Source: a virus
Virus record (IMG/VR): IMGVR_UViG_3300021959_000302
Location: 1 to 27,765 of that record
Reading direction: 5' to 3' (one strand)
DNA: 27,765 bases
Shown: positions 6,506-14,700 of the stretch, one piece after another
How positions within the stretch are numbered: the stretch's first letter is position 1
Layout of the letters: every line of letters begins with the position of its first letter
Translations under genes and position numbers: made by a program
The notes under the pieces: model-generated
Told to the model about the DNA's origin: nothing
What the model saw: the letters and a program-made list of their open reading frames with translations, nothing else
Databases searched by the model: none

Positions 6506-7390
6506 ATGGCTAATAATAAAGTCAAAGAAGAAACGCCAAACCCTTATAATCAAAATAAGTCTTGGCACGAAGGAGAAGATAAACCTTTTGTATCATCTAA
6601 CAGTGTATACTTTGAAGAACCAAAGAATAGATTGTTTGAAAGCGATGACATTAACGAAGTGGAAGCTGAAGGAAGTGTTAATACTGAAGAACTGGAATCA
6701 AAAAAGGATACCCCTTATAAGAAACCAGACTACAAGAAACGCTACGATGATTTAAAAAAACATTATGATTCTAAACTGAATGAGTTTAAATCTAGAGAAC
6801 AAGAACTTTTAGACGAAGCTACTAGTAATAGACCAGCTTACAAAGCTCCAAAGTCTCAAGAAGAACTTGAAAGATTCAGAGCAGAATATCCTGATGTGTA
6901 TGAAGTTGTAGAAACTGTAGCTCATATGGAATCGGAGTCTAAAGCAAAAGTTCTAGAAGAACGCCTTAGTAAACTCCAAGAACGTGAGACAGAGTTAATA
7001 CGAGAAAGTGCAGAACAAAGGTTAATGGAAAGACATCCTGATTTTGAAGATATCAAAAACAGCGAAGACTTTCACGATTGGGCAAAAGAGCAACCTCAGT
7101 CTATCCAAGATTGGATATACAAGAACGCTACTGATGCTGATTTAGCTTCACGTGCTTTAGATTTATTTAAAAAAGATTTTGGAATTGACCTTCCTAAAAC
7201 TAAGTCATCTTCTAATAAACCGACCAAAGGTTCTGCTGCAGATATGGTCTCCACTAAAACAACTAGTGTAGATGCATCGCAAGAGAAAGTTTGGTCAGAA
7301 AAGGAGATTGCTGCAATGAGCATAGCAGAGTATGACAAGTACGAAAGTGCTATCAACGATGCTTGGCAAGAAGGCAGAATCACAAAATAA
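6506..7390 (+). CDS. Capsid scaffolding protein
   Basis: This encodes 294 residues from ATG 6506. It is a highly charged, mostly helical protein directly before the major capsid protein, which is the usual place for the scaffold that guides prohead assembly and is later expelled. The N-terminal third is hydrophilic and disordered-looking. A long Lys/Glu-rich helical region (about residues 75-180) has coiled-coil character. A compact segment follows (RHPDFEDIKNSEDFHDWAKE, then IQDWIYKNATDADLASRALDLFK), and the C-terminus is small and mixed-charge (about 255-294, ending QEGRITK). That tail may bind capsid protein, by analogy with other scaffolds. There is no motif that proves it; the assignment uses composition, length and position. 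Confidence 0.8.
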   Translation: MANNKVKEETPNPYNQNKSWHEGEDKPFVSSNSVYFEEPKNRLFESDDINEVEAEGSVNTEELESKKDTPYKKPDYKKRYDDLKKHYDSKLNEFKSREQELLDEATSNRPAYKAPKSQEELERFRAEYPDVYEVVETVAHMESESKAKVLEERLSKLQERETELIRESAEQRLMERHPDFEDIKNSEDFHDWAKEQPQSIQDWIYKNATDADLASRALDLFKKDFGIDLPKTKSSSNKPTKGSAADMVSTKTTSVDASQEKVWSEKEIAAMSIAEYDKYESAINDAWQEGRITK

Positions 7391-7394
7391 ACTA

Positions 7395-7417
7395 TATAGT
7401 TTAATTAATAAACTATA
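7395..7417 (+). promoter_or_regulatory. Perfect AT-rich palindrome in the capsid-gene leader
   Basis: TATAGTTTA (7395-7403) and TAAACTATA (7409-7417) pair perfectly across the five-base loop ATTAA. It occupies nearly all of the 46-base gap between scaffold and capsid genes, just upstream of the capsid Shine-Dalgarno (AGGAG at 7424-7428). It could be a message-stabilising 5' hairpin, a processing site or a protein-binding palindrome. It lacks the GC stem and U-run of a terminator. Confidence 0.5.
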
Positions 7418-7436
7418 ACTACAAGGAGAATATCCC

Positions 7437-8411
7437 ATGGCTCAATATTTTGAAGCATCAACGGATACAAATAGTAACTTTGCTAACTCTGTTGCAGGAC
7501 AAACTAATAGTTTCTTTTTACCTGCGGTTTACTCTAAAAAGGTCTTAAACTTTTTTAGAAAATCGTCTGTAATTGAAGCTATCACTAACACCGATTATTC
7601 CGGTGAGATATCTGCATTCGGAGACTCAGTTAATATTATCAAAGAACCCGTTATTTCAGTGTCAGCGTACACAAGAAATACCGATACTACGCAAACAATG
7701 CTAACAGACGCAGAAACAACTCTAGTTGTTGACAGTGCTAACGCTTTTAAATTCATCGTAGATGATATTGAGAGCAACATGTCACATGTTAATTTCAAAG
7801 AAGTTGCTTCAAGCTCTGCTGCATACGCATTGAAAGATGCTTATGACGCTGCTGTCTTAGTTACTATGTTTGCTGGATGCTCTGCATCTTCACCTAACCA
7901 CATCTTAGGTTCTGACAGTGCTACTGATTTAGCAGCTGGAACTTTAGATGGTACTGGTAACCTTGATATTGGTTTTGGTTCTGACGAACACGACCCTTTA
8001 GATATCATGGGTAGAATGTCAAGACTATTAGACGAACAGAACGTACCTGAAGAAGGTCGTTGGTTTGTTGCAAGTCCTGACTTCTACGAAGTTCTAGGTC
8101 AATCTAGTTCTAAATTGTTGTCTGTTGACTACAATGGTGGACAAGGTTCGATTAGAAACGGACTAGTATCAAGTGGAAAACTACGTGGATTTGATATGTA
8201 CAAATCAAACAACATTGCTGCAACATCTAATGCTGCTGGTAAATGTTTGGCTGGACATATGTCATCTACTGCAACTGCTAACACAATCCTTTCAACAGAA
8301 GTGTTGAGAGACCCAACTTCGTTTGGTGACATTGTGCGTGGTCTTCATGTCTATGGTGCGAAAGTACTTAGAGACGAAGCCATTGTAAGTGCATTCTACG
8401 GTATTGACTAA
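7437..8411 (+). CDS. Major capsid protein
   Basis: This encodes 324 residues. It is expected to have the HK97 fold and to form the icosahedral shell. It has the order and style of T7-like capsid proteins: a polar N-terminal arm (to about residue 25), then YSKKVLNFFRKSSVIEAIT, a FGDSVNIIKEP strand region, a long helix rich in Ala (KEVASSSAAYALKDAYDAAVL), DPLDIMGRMSRLLDEQNVPEEGRWFVASPDFYEVL, and a C-terminal FGDIVRGLHVYGAKVLRDEAIVSAFYG. The latter blocks match podovirus capsid proteins well. Its leader has the cleanest Shine-Dalgarno of the region and it is followed by the strongest terminator, as expected for the most abundant virion protein. No internal frameshift extension is apparent. Confidence 0.93.
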   Translation: MAQYFEASTDTNSNFANSVAGQTNSFFLPAVYSKKVLNFFRKSSVIEAITNTDYSGEISAFGDSVNIIKEPVISVSAYTRNTDTTQTMLTDAETTLVVDSANAFKFIVDDIESNMSHVNFKEVASSSAAYALKDAYDAAVLVTMFAGCSASSPNHILGSDSATDLAAGTLDGTGNLDIGFGSDEHDPLDIMGRMSRLLDEQNVPEEGRWFVASPDFYEVLGQSSSKLLSVDYNGGQGSIRNGLVSSGKLRGFDMYKSNNIAATSNAAGKCLAGHMSSTATANTILSTEVLRDPTSFGDIVRGLHVYGAKVLRDEAIVSAFYGID

Positions 8412-8422
8412 GTAGTCAGGTC

Positions 8423-8453
8423 GAGAGGGTCTTCGGACCCTTTCACTTTTTTT
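8423..8453 (+). terminator. Strong intrinsic terminator after the capsid gene
   Basis: A nine-base stem GAGAGGGTC (8423-8431) and GACCCTTTC (8436-8444), with one G-U pair, closes on a stable UUCG tetraloop and is followed by seven T's (8447-8453). It lies 11 bases after the capsid stop, the same place as the main late terminator in T7. Partial readthrough would lower expression of the tail genes. Confidence 0.92.
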
Positions 8454-8481
8454 AACGCATAAATTTACAGAGGTAAATAAT

Positions 8482-8958
8482 ATGACAATTGAAAATATAA
8501 GGGATACTGGACGTAACTCAGCAAGAACAGTCGATGTTCGAGTATTAGCTGAGAAAATTCAGAAACCTTCAGACACTGAAGCCGTAGTCGCAGCAAATGT
8601 AATTACAGCAGCAGAATCAGGTACTCGCTTTGTTATGAACGTAGCAGCAGCTAAAGTATCAACTCTTCCGGCTCCAGCAGCAGGTTTAGAGTATTGGTTC
8701 TATGTTGGAGCAACCGAACCTACAGGTACTCATACAATCGTAACAGCATCTAGTGCTAATATTATTGTGGGTAACGTATCTTCTCCGGAAGATGCAGCAG
8801 GTTCCGTAGCCACAGTTACAGATGCAGATACTATTTCATTAGTCGCTAATAAGGCAGTACACGGAGATTTTGTTCATGTATGGTCTGATGGCACTAACTG
8901 GTATCTTAACGGACAGTGTAAAGTTCAAGACGGTATTACTACAACTCAAGCGGGTTAA
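8482..8958 (+). CDS. Putative capsid decoration or head-associated protein
   Basis: This encodes 158 residues. It is a small beta-rich protein placed between two terminators, directly after the major capsid gene. Recurring Ala/Thr/Val strands, AAGLEYWFYVG, the internal GDFVHVWSDGTNWYLNG motif (about residues 132-148) and a Thr-rich end resemble small head proteins that I recall following capsid genes in many marine phages and that trimerise on the shell or form short head fibres. The FVxVxSDGTNWYxxG segment is the most recognisable part. No signal peptide is present. GAGG upstream gives a usable ribosome binding site. The decoration role is inference from family pattern and position. Confidence 0.65.
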   Translation: MTIENIRDTGRNSARTVDVRVLAEKIQKPSDTEAVVAANVITAAESGTRFVMNVAAAKVSTLPAPAAGLEYWFYVGATEPTGTHTIVTASSANIIVGNVSSPEDAAGSVATVTDADTISLVANKAVHGDFVHVWSDGTNWYLNGQCKVQDGITTTQAG

Positions 8959-8971
8959 TAGTACAGTCTAC

Positions 8972-8987
8972 GGTATTAACTGATACC
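8972..8987 (+). other. Small hairpin between the decoration gene and the second terminator
   Basis: GGTAT (8972-8976) pairs with ATACC (8983-8987) around a six-base loop, seven bases before the terminator-like hairpin. It could be incidental. Confidence 0.3.
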
Positions 8988-8993
8988 AAACTC

Positions 8994-9024
8994 GGAGGGG
9001 TCTTAGGATTCCTCCACCTATTTT
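8994..9024 (+). terminator. Weaker intrinsic terminator-like hairpin
   Basis: GGAGGGGTC (8994-9002) pairs along all nine positions with GATTCCTCC (9007-9015), including two G-U pairs, with a TTAG loop. Only a short TTTT follows, five bases later. Its length and layout echo the strong terminator after the capsid gene, which suggests a second, leaky stop isolating the decoration gene. Confidence 0.65.
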
Positions 9025-9040
9025 AAAAAAAGAGAAAAAT

Positions 9041-9190
9041 ATGAAGTACAGTTCAAATAAAAAAATGAAGGATAAAATGAATCCAAAGAGAATGACAAAA
9101 TCTTACGGTGGTTCTAGTAGAACTGGATATAAGACAGGTGGACAGCCTGAGTATAAGTCTGGTGAAATGCCTAAATGTATGCCTAAATAA
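9041..9190 (+). CDS. 49-residue basic Gly/Ser/Lys micro-protein
   Basis: ATG 9041 to TAA 9188-9190 encodes 49 residues. The N-terminal half is Lys/Met-rich, the second half has TKSYGGSSRTGYKTGGQPEY, and it ends EMPKCMPK. It lies between the second terminator-like hairpin and another tiny gene, with only a weak AGAG upstream. I do not recognise the family, though short phage peptides of this style sit near tail genes in other marine podoviruses. The function is unknown. Confidence 0.5.
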   Translation: MKYSSNKKMKDKMNPKRMTKSYGGSSRTGYKTGGQPEYKSGEMPKCMPK

Positions 9191-9192
9191 TT

Positions 9193-9363
9193 ATGAAAGG
9201 CGTACCACATTATAAAAGAGACGGAACTGAATGGAAAGGCAACACTCATAAAATGCCTAATGGACAATTGCACACAGGTAAAACTCATGGCAAAACAAGT
9301 GAAAGACTTTTTCACTTTAAAGATTTAAGTAAAAAAGCACAAGCAAAAGCTAAAGGTAAATAA
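9193..9363 (+). CDS. 56-residue His/Lys-rich small protein
   Basis: ATG 9193 to TAA 9361-9363 encodes 56 residues. The core reads HYKRDGTEWKGNTHKMPNGQLHTGKTH with a repeated NG/TGKTHxK pattern, then SERLFHFKDLSKKAQAKAKGK. I recall very similar short proteins in marine phages and some cellular genomes, always uncharacterised. The stop overlaps ATG 9363 (TAATG), which couples it to the first tail gene and supports it being expressed. Several His residues hint at metal binding, with no proof. Confidence 0.6.
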   Translation: MKGVPHYKRDGTEWKGNTHKMPNGQLHTGKTHGKTSERLFHFKDLSKKAQAKAKGK

Positions 9364-10130
9364 TGGCAACAACATATTTAGAGTTAACAAACGAAGTCCT
9401 TAGAGAACTTAATGAAATACCATTAACTTCTGCAAATTTTACAAGTGCTGTAGGACTACAACAGTTTGTAAAAGACTCTATCAACAAGTCTATATTTGAT
9501 ATAGCAAATGAAGAACCACAGTTACCATTTCTTGCAGTAGGCGAGAGTGGTGGAACTGACCCGTTCTATGGAAACGTGACCGTAGCTTCTGTAGCTGGTA
9601 CCCGATGGTACGAGTTAAAAGCAAGTAGCTCGAGTCTCAAAGATGATTACGCTTCGATAGACTGGGATGATTTTTATTTAACCACTATTAATGTTAGTGG
9701 TGAAACAGCCCCTTTTGTCTCTAAAGGGTTAGGATTTTTAAGTCTAGCTGATTGGAAAAGATATTACAGAGACAGTGAAAACGTAGACGATGCAGATGCA
9801 CAGTCTTATGGTGAGCCTTCTAGGGTTATTAAATCACCAGATGGCAGGAAGTTTGGATTAAGTCCAATACCTGACAAAGTTTACAACATACATTTCTATG
9901 CGTTTGACAAGCCTACAAAGCTTTCAGCACACGGAGACACGGTTGTATTCCCAGAACAGTACACAAATGTTATTACTGCTAGAGCAAGATATTATGTTTG
10001 GCAGTTTAAAGAAAGTCCACAACAAGCAGCATTTGCTATGGACGATTATAAGAAGGCGATGAGGACTATGAAGTCTAACTTGGTAAATCCAACTCCTCGT
10101 GCAATGACAGACGATAGACGATACTTTTAA
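9363..10130 (+). CDS. Tail tubular protein A (gp11-like head-tail adaptor)
   Basis: This encodes 255 residues. It is the ring that docks beneath the portal and links head to the tail nozzle in T7-like phages. The opening YLELTNEVLRELNEIPLTS, the FVKDSINKSIFDIANEEPQLPFL helix region, an internal beta-rich insert and the C-terminal FPEQYTNVITARARYYVWQFKESPQQAAFAMDDYKKAMRTM helix follow the family layout well. The length is slightly above T7 gp11 (196 aa), owing to the central insert. It begins in a TAATG overlap with the preceding small gene and is followed three bases later by the nozzle gene, so the two are probably coupled. Confidence 0.85.
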   Translation: MATTYLELTNEVLRELNEIPLTSANFTSAVGLQQFVKDSINKSIFDIANEEPQLPFLAVGESGGTDPFYGNVTVASVAGTRWYELKASSSSLKDDYASIDWDDFYLTTINVSGETAPFVSKGLGFLSLADWKRYYRDSENVDDADAQSYGEPSRVIKSPDGRKFGLSPIPDKVYNIHFYAFDKPTKLSAHGDTVVFPEQYTNVITARARYYVWQFKESPQQAAFAMDDYKKAMRTMKSNLVNPTPRAMTDDRRYF

Positions 10131-10133
10131 TTT

Positions 10134-11744
10134 ATGGCAGCATCACAACCCTATACAGTTGCATGTGCCGGTGGTTTAGTTAAAGCAACCAATCAAATTG
10201 AATTGCTTAAAACTCCGGGGGTAGCAACAGACCTAAAAAACTTTGAAGTTTCTATTAAAGGTGGTTATAGGCGTATTAATGGCTACAGTAGATTAGGAGC
10301 TGGAGACGCAGCTTTAGTAAGTGGAAGCATAGATACTATTCTTGGCGTTACACCTTATGGTGATGGTGTTATAGCTTGTGCAAGTACAGGTATATTTTTT
10401 AGTCAAGACGGTGAAAGCTGGTTGAACGTAAGTAGAAGTTCTGTAGCCGGTAGTGGTGATGATTACACAGCCTTTACAGGTCGTAGTGCATTAGCAAGGA
10501 CATCGCAAGGACAAGTAAGTTTTGCTTTGTTTGAAGGACCAACATACGATTACGGTATGTTAATGATTGCTGATGTAAATAATTTAATATATTATTTTAG
10601 AATGGAAGGTACTGGTGCTAACATTAACACTAGAACTTTCTTTTCAGGAACAATAGACCCAACACATTCAGCTACTAAGAATGCTCAACATGTAACAATA
10701 CATGATAAGCGTTTAGTTGCAGCAGGTGTTGAAGATAATTTAAGTACAGTATTTTATAGTTCTTTATTAGACCCAACAAGTTTTAATGGTACTGGTGCAG
10801 GGTCAATAACTTTATCAGACCAGATAGTAGGCATTAGAAGTTTCCGTCAGGAACTTTTTATATTTTGTAGGAACAGTATATTCAAACTCCAAGATATAAA
10901 CGGTACACCGGTGGTAGTTCCAGTGGCAAAGAACATTGGTTGTCTCTCAGGATATAGTATTCAAGAGATAGGTGGTGACCTTATATTCTTAGCACCCGAT
11001 GGACTAAGAACAGTTGCTGGTACAGCGAGAATTGGAGATGTTGAATTAGGTACAGTTAGTCAAGCTATACAACCTATTATTACACAGTTAGCAGAAAACA
11101 TTGACAAGTATGTACTTTCAAGTGTTGTTATTAGAGAAAAGTCTCAGTATAGATTATTCTATACAGACACAGACGTTGCAAATTCAGCACAAGAAGGAAT
11201 TATAGGAACACTTAGACCAAACGGGTTTGAGTGGTCAGAAACAAGAGGAATAGAAGTAACCAGTATAGGAGCTGGATTTAATCAAAATGGTGTTGAAAAA
11301 TATTTTCATGGTGATACTGATGGCTACGTGCTTGTGCACGATTCAGGCAATGACTTTAATGGGTCTGATATACTTGCTAGATATTCCACTCCAGACTATG
11401 ACTACGGAGACTTAGGAACTTTAAAAACTTTACACTATGTTAGAGTATCTGTATCAGCAGAAGGAACTGTAACTCCAGAACTTCAAGTTAAATATGATTT
11501 TGGTAGTTCAGATATACCTCAACCAGCAAGTAATTTTTCTTTTGGAACAGTTAATGCACCTGCAATATTTGGAGAAGCTGTTTTTAACACAACGGTATTT
11601 GGAGCTTCACAGTCACCTATGATAAGAATACCCGTACAAGGAAGTGGAACTAGTACTAACTTTACAGTTCTAACAGAAGACAACAAAGCACCATACAAAA
11701 TAAATGGTTTATATATAGATTTTATACCGTCAGGTAGGAGATAA
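10134..11744 (+). CDS. Tail tubular protein B (gp12-like tail nozzle)
   Basis: This encodes 536 residues and forms the nozzle through which DNA leaves. The N-terminus PYTVACAGGLVKATNQIELLKTPGVATDLKNFEVSIKGGYRRINGYSRLG is characteristic of podoviral nozzle proteins. A beta-propeller-like body follows, with repeated segments such as GDGVIACASTGIFFSQDG, DPTSFNGTGAGSITLSDQIVGI, RQELFIFCRNSIFKLQ and GGDLIFLAPDGLRTVAGTARIGDVELG. The protein is shorter than T7 gp12 (about 794 aa), but this shorter form is usual in marine podoviruses as I know them. Its stop lies four bases before the fibre gene. Confidence 0.85.
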   Translation: MAASQPYTVACAGGLVKATNQIELLKTPGVATDLKNFEVSIKGGYRRINGYSRLGAGDAALVSGSIDTILGVTPYGDGVIACASTGIFFSQDGESWLNVSRSSVAGSGDDYTAFTGRSALARTSQGQVSFALFEGPTYDYGMLMIADVNNLIYYFRMEGTGANINTRTFFSGTIDPTHSATKNAQHVTIHDKRLVAAGVEDNLSTVFYSSLLDPTSFNGTGAGSITLSDQIVGIRSFRQELFIFCRNSIFKLQDINGTPVVVPVAKNIGCLSGYSIQEIGGDLIFLAPDGLRTVAGTARIGDVELGTVSQAIQPIITQLAENIDKYVLSSVVIREKSQYRLFYTDTDVANSAQEGIIGTLRPNGFEWSETRGIEVTSIGAGFNQNGVEKYFHGDTDGYVLVHDSGNDFNGSDILARYSTPDYDYGDLGTLKTLHYVRVSVSAEGTVTPELQVKYDFGSSDIPQPASNFSFGTVNAPAIFGEAVFNTTVFGASQSPMIRIPVQGSGTSTNFTVLTEDNKAPYKINGLYIDFIPSGRR

Positions 11745-11748
11745 GGAA

Positions 11749-14700
11749 ATGGCAGGTTACATAAGACAGAGTTCGTTCGTTGATGGGGACACAATTACTG
11801 CTGCATTATTTAATAATGAGTTTAATCAAATGCTTAATGCATTTAGTAATACAGGTGGACACAAACACGATGGAACAGCAGCCGAAGGTCCTGTTATAGG
11901 ATTGATTGGTGATGCAGGAGAAACTGCTCCCAATAACAAAGTATTAATAGATACAACCAATAACTTTATTGAGTTTTATGTACAAGTATCAAGCAACCCT
12001 GTACAGCAATTATACATAGCCGATGGTGCTATCATACCTGTCACAGACAGTGATGTTGACTTAGGTACAACTGCTTTAAGATTTAAAGATACTTACACTG
12101 ATACAATTACTACAACTGGTAATGTCGGTATAGGTGGTAATCTAACAGTTACAGGTACAACTACTTTTAACGGTGGCACAATCACTATGGGTGATGCAGC
12201 TACTGATAACGTAGTCTTTGGTGCTGACATTGATTCTAATATTATCCCTGATGATGATAACACTTATGATTTAGGTAGTACTTCCCAAGAGTGGAGAAAC
12301 CTATACATTGATGGCACTGCAAATATTGACAGCTTAGTAGCTGATACTGCAGACATTAATGGTGGTACAGTTGATGGTGCTATAATTGGTGGCTCTAGTG
12401 CTGCTGCAATTACAGGTACAGCTATTACAGGTACAAGTTTTGTTATTGGTAGTGCTGATATTTCTGAAGCAGAACTAGAAACAATTGATGGAGTTACTGC
12501 AGGAACTGTAGCAGCTTCTAAAGCAGTTGTTGTAGATTCAAACAAAGACATTGGAAGTTTTAGAAACATTACACTTACTGGAGAACTTGATGCAGGTTCT
12601 TTAGATGTAAGTGGTAATGTAGATATAGACGGTACACTTGAAACAGATGCATTATCTATAAACGGTACAACCGTTACAAGTACTGCAGCAGAACTAAATA
12701 TATTAGATGGAGTAACATCTACTGCTGCTGAACTTAATATACTTGATGGTGTTACATCAACTGCAGCAGAGTTAAATATTTTAGACGGTGTTACAGCTAG
12801 TGCAACAGATATAAACCTTATAGATGGTATAACTAACGGAACTGTAATAGCAAGTAAAGTTATTATTACAGACTCTAACAAAGACATTACTGGTGGAAGA
12901 AACATAACCATTAGTGGTGAGTTAGACGCTGCAACCTTAGACATATCAGGCGATGCAGACATTGACGGAACTTTAGAAGCCGATGCAATTACTATTGCTG
13001 GTGTAACACTGGCTGAAACAATTAGTGATACTGTCGGAGCTATGGTTAGCTCTAATACTGAATCAGGTATTACAGTTGCTTATGATGATGCAGATAATAC
13101 ACTAGACTTTACAGTCGGCACACTTAATCAAAATACCACAGGTTCAGCAGCTACTTTAACAACTGCTAGAACTATTGGTGGTACAAGTTTTGATGGCTCT
13201 GCAAACATTGCAGTTGGACTTGCAGATACAGCTACAGTCTTAGCAACAGCTAGAACTATTGGTGGAGTATCCTTTAATGGTTCAGCTAATATTGATTTAC
13301 CGGGTGTAAATTCAGCAGGTAACCAAAATACTTCAGGTACAGCTGCAATAGCTACAACTGTTACTATTACAGACAACGAAAGCACAAACGAAAACAACGC
13401 AATTATCTTCACAGCCGGTGGAGACTTAGACGGTGGTAATTTAGGGTTAGAGTCAGACGGAGATTTATATTACAACCCAAGCACAGGAACACTAACAGTA
13501 CCTAACGTATCAGTAAGTGGTACATTTAGTACAGTTAATAGTGTGACTATGGATGCTAACAACGCTGTTATCTTTGAAGGTACTACAGCAGATGCACACG
13601 AAACAACTTTAACATCTATTGATGCTACAGGAGATAGAACAATATCTCTACCAAACGTATCAGGTACTATACCTGTCTTAGCAGCAGCTTCGGCTACAGC
13701 TATTACGTCTACACCAGAAGAACTAAACATTCTAGATGGCGTAACGAGTACAGCAGCTGAACTAAACATTTTAGACGGAGTAACTTCTACAGCTGCAGAG
13801 TTAAACATCCTAGACGGTGTTACAAGTACAGCAGCAGAGCTTAATGCCTTAGACGGTATTACAGCAGTCGTTGGAGAGCTTAATGCTCTTGACATAGGTA
13901 GCACAGCAGTCGGTACAGCAGTAGCTTCAAAAGCAGTTATACTAGACTCTAACAAAGATTACACGGGTGTTCGCAACCTTACAATTTCAGGTGAACTTGA
14001 TGCAGCTACATTAGACATTTCTGGAAATGTTGATATTGATGGAGTGTTAGAAACTGATAACTTAACAATTGGTGGGGCACAAGGAACTGATGGACAAGTA
14101 CTTACTTCAACAGGAAGTGGAGTAGGTTGGGAAGATGCTGGAAGTGGTGGAGCTTCAAACGTAAATGGTTTATCAGATGCTAAGACTTTTGGTACTTCAT
14201 CTATAATGATTGGAGATGCTACTACAGGAACGATTGATGCAGCTAACTATAATACTGGAGTTGGTGTAGATGTTTTTGAAGATTTAACGACTGGTGATAA
14301 CAACTCTGCTCTTGGATTTTTTGCTTTAGGCAACAATACTTCAGGCGGTAATAATACTATGGTTGGGGCGTATGCAGGTGCATTAAATATTGATGATTCA
14401 AATAATACAGCAATAGGCTACGCAGCAAATTACCCAGATGGTGGTTCTAACAATACAGCAGTAGGTAGTGTGGCTTTAAACGCTAATACAGCAAGCAACA
14501 ACACAGCAGTTGGCTATGCAGCAGGACAAGTAATTACAACTGGAGCAGAAAACACTTTAATTGGTAATCAAGCAGGAGACTCAATAACTACAGGACCTGG
14601 CAATGTATGTGTAGGCTCAGTTGCAGGACAAGCAATTACAACTGGTACTTATAATCAATGTATCGGTCAAGCAGCAGGGTATGCTATTACGACTGGAAGC

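Larger units (their letters stand above)
12514..14076 (+). repeat. Three dispersed copies of a ~51-residue fibre shaft unit
   Basis: Copies start near 12514, 12850 and 13924. Each reads SK.V..DSNKD....RN.T.SGELDA..LD.SG..DIDG.LE.D...I.G. The unit is likely a beta-helical shaft segment. Copies differ at many silent positions, so they are not recent duplications. Confidence 0.75.

Noticed and set aside
12264-12962. Long minus-strand open frame (232 residues) inside the fibre gene
   Set aside because: It mirrors the repeat arrays of the fibre on the opposite strand, is Ser/Val/Ala-biased by the repeat codons, and has no ribosome binding site or neighbours on that strand.
12676-13902. CRISPR-like repeat spacing
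   Set aside because: Repeats are in frame, protein-coding, directly adjacent without unique spacers, and differ in codon use.
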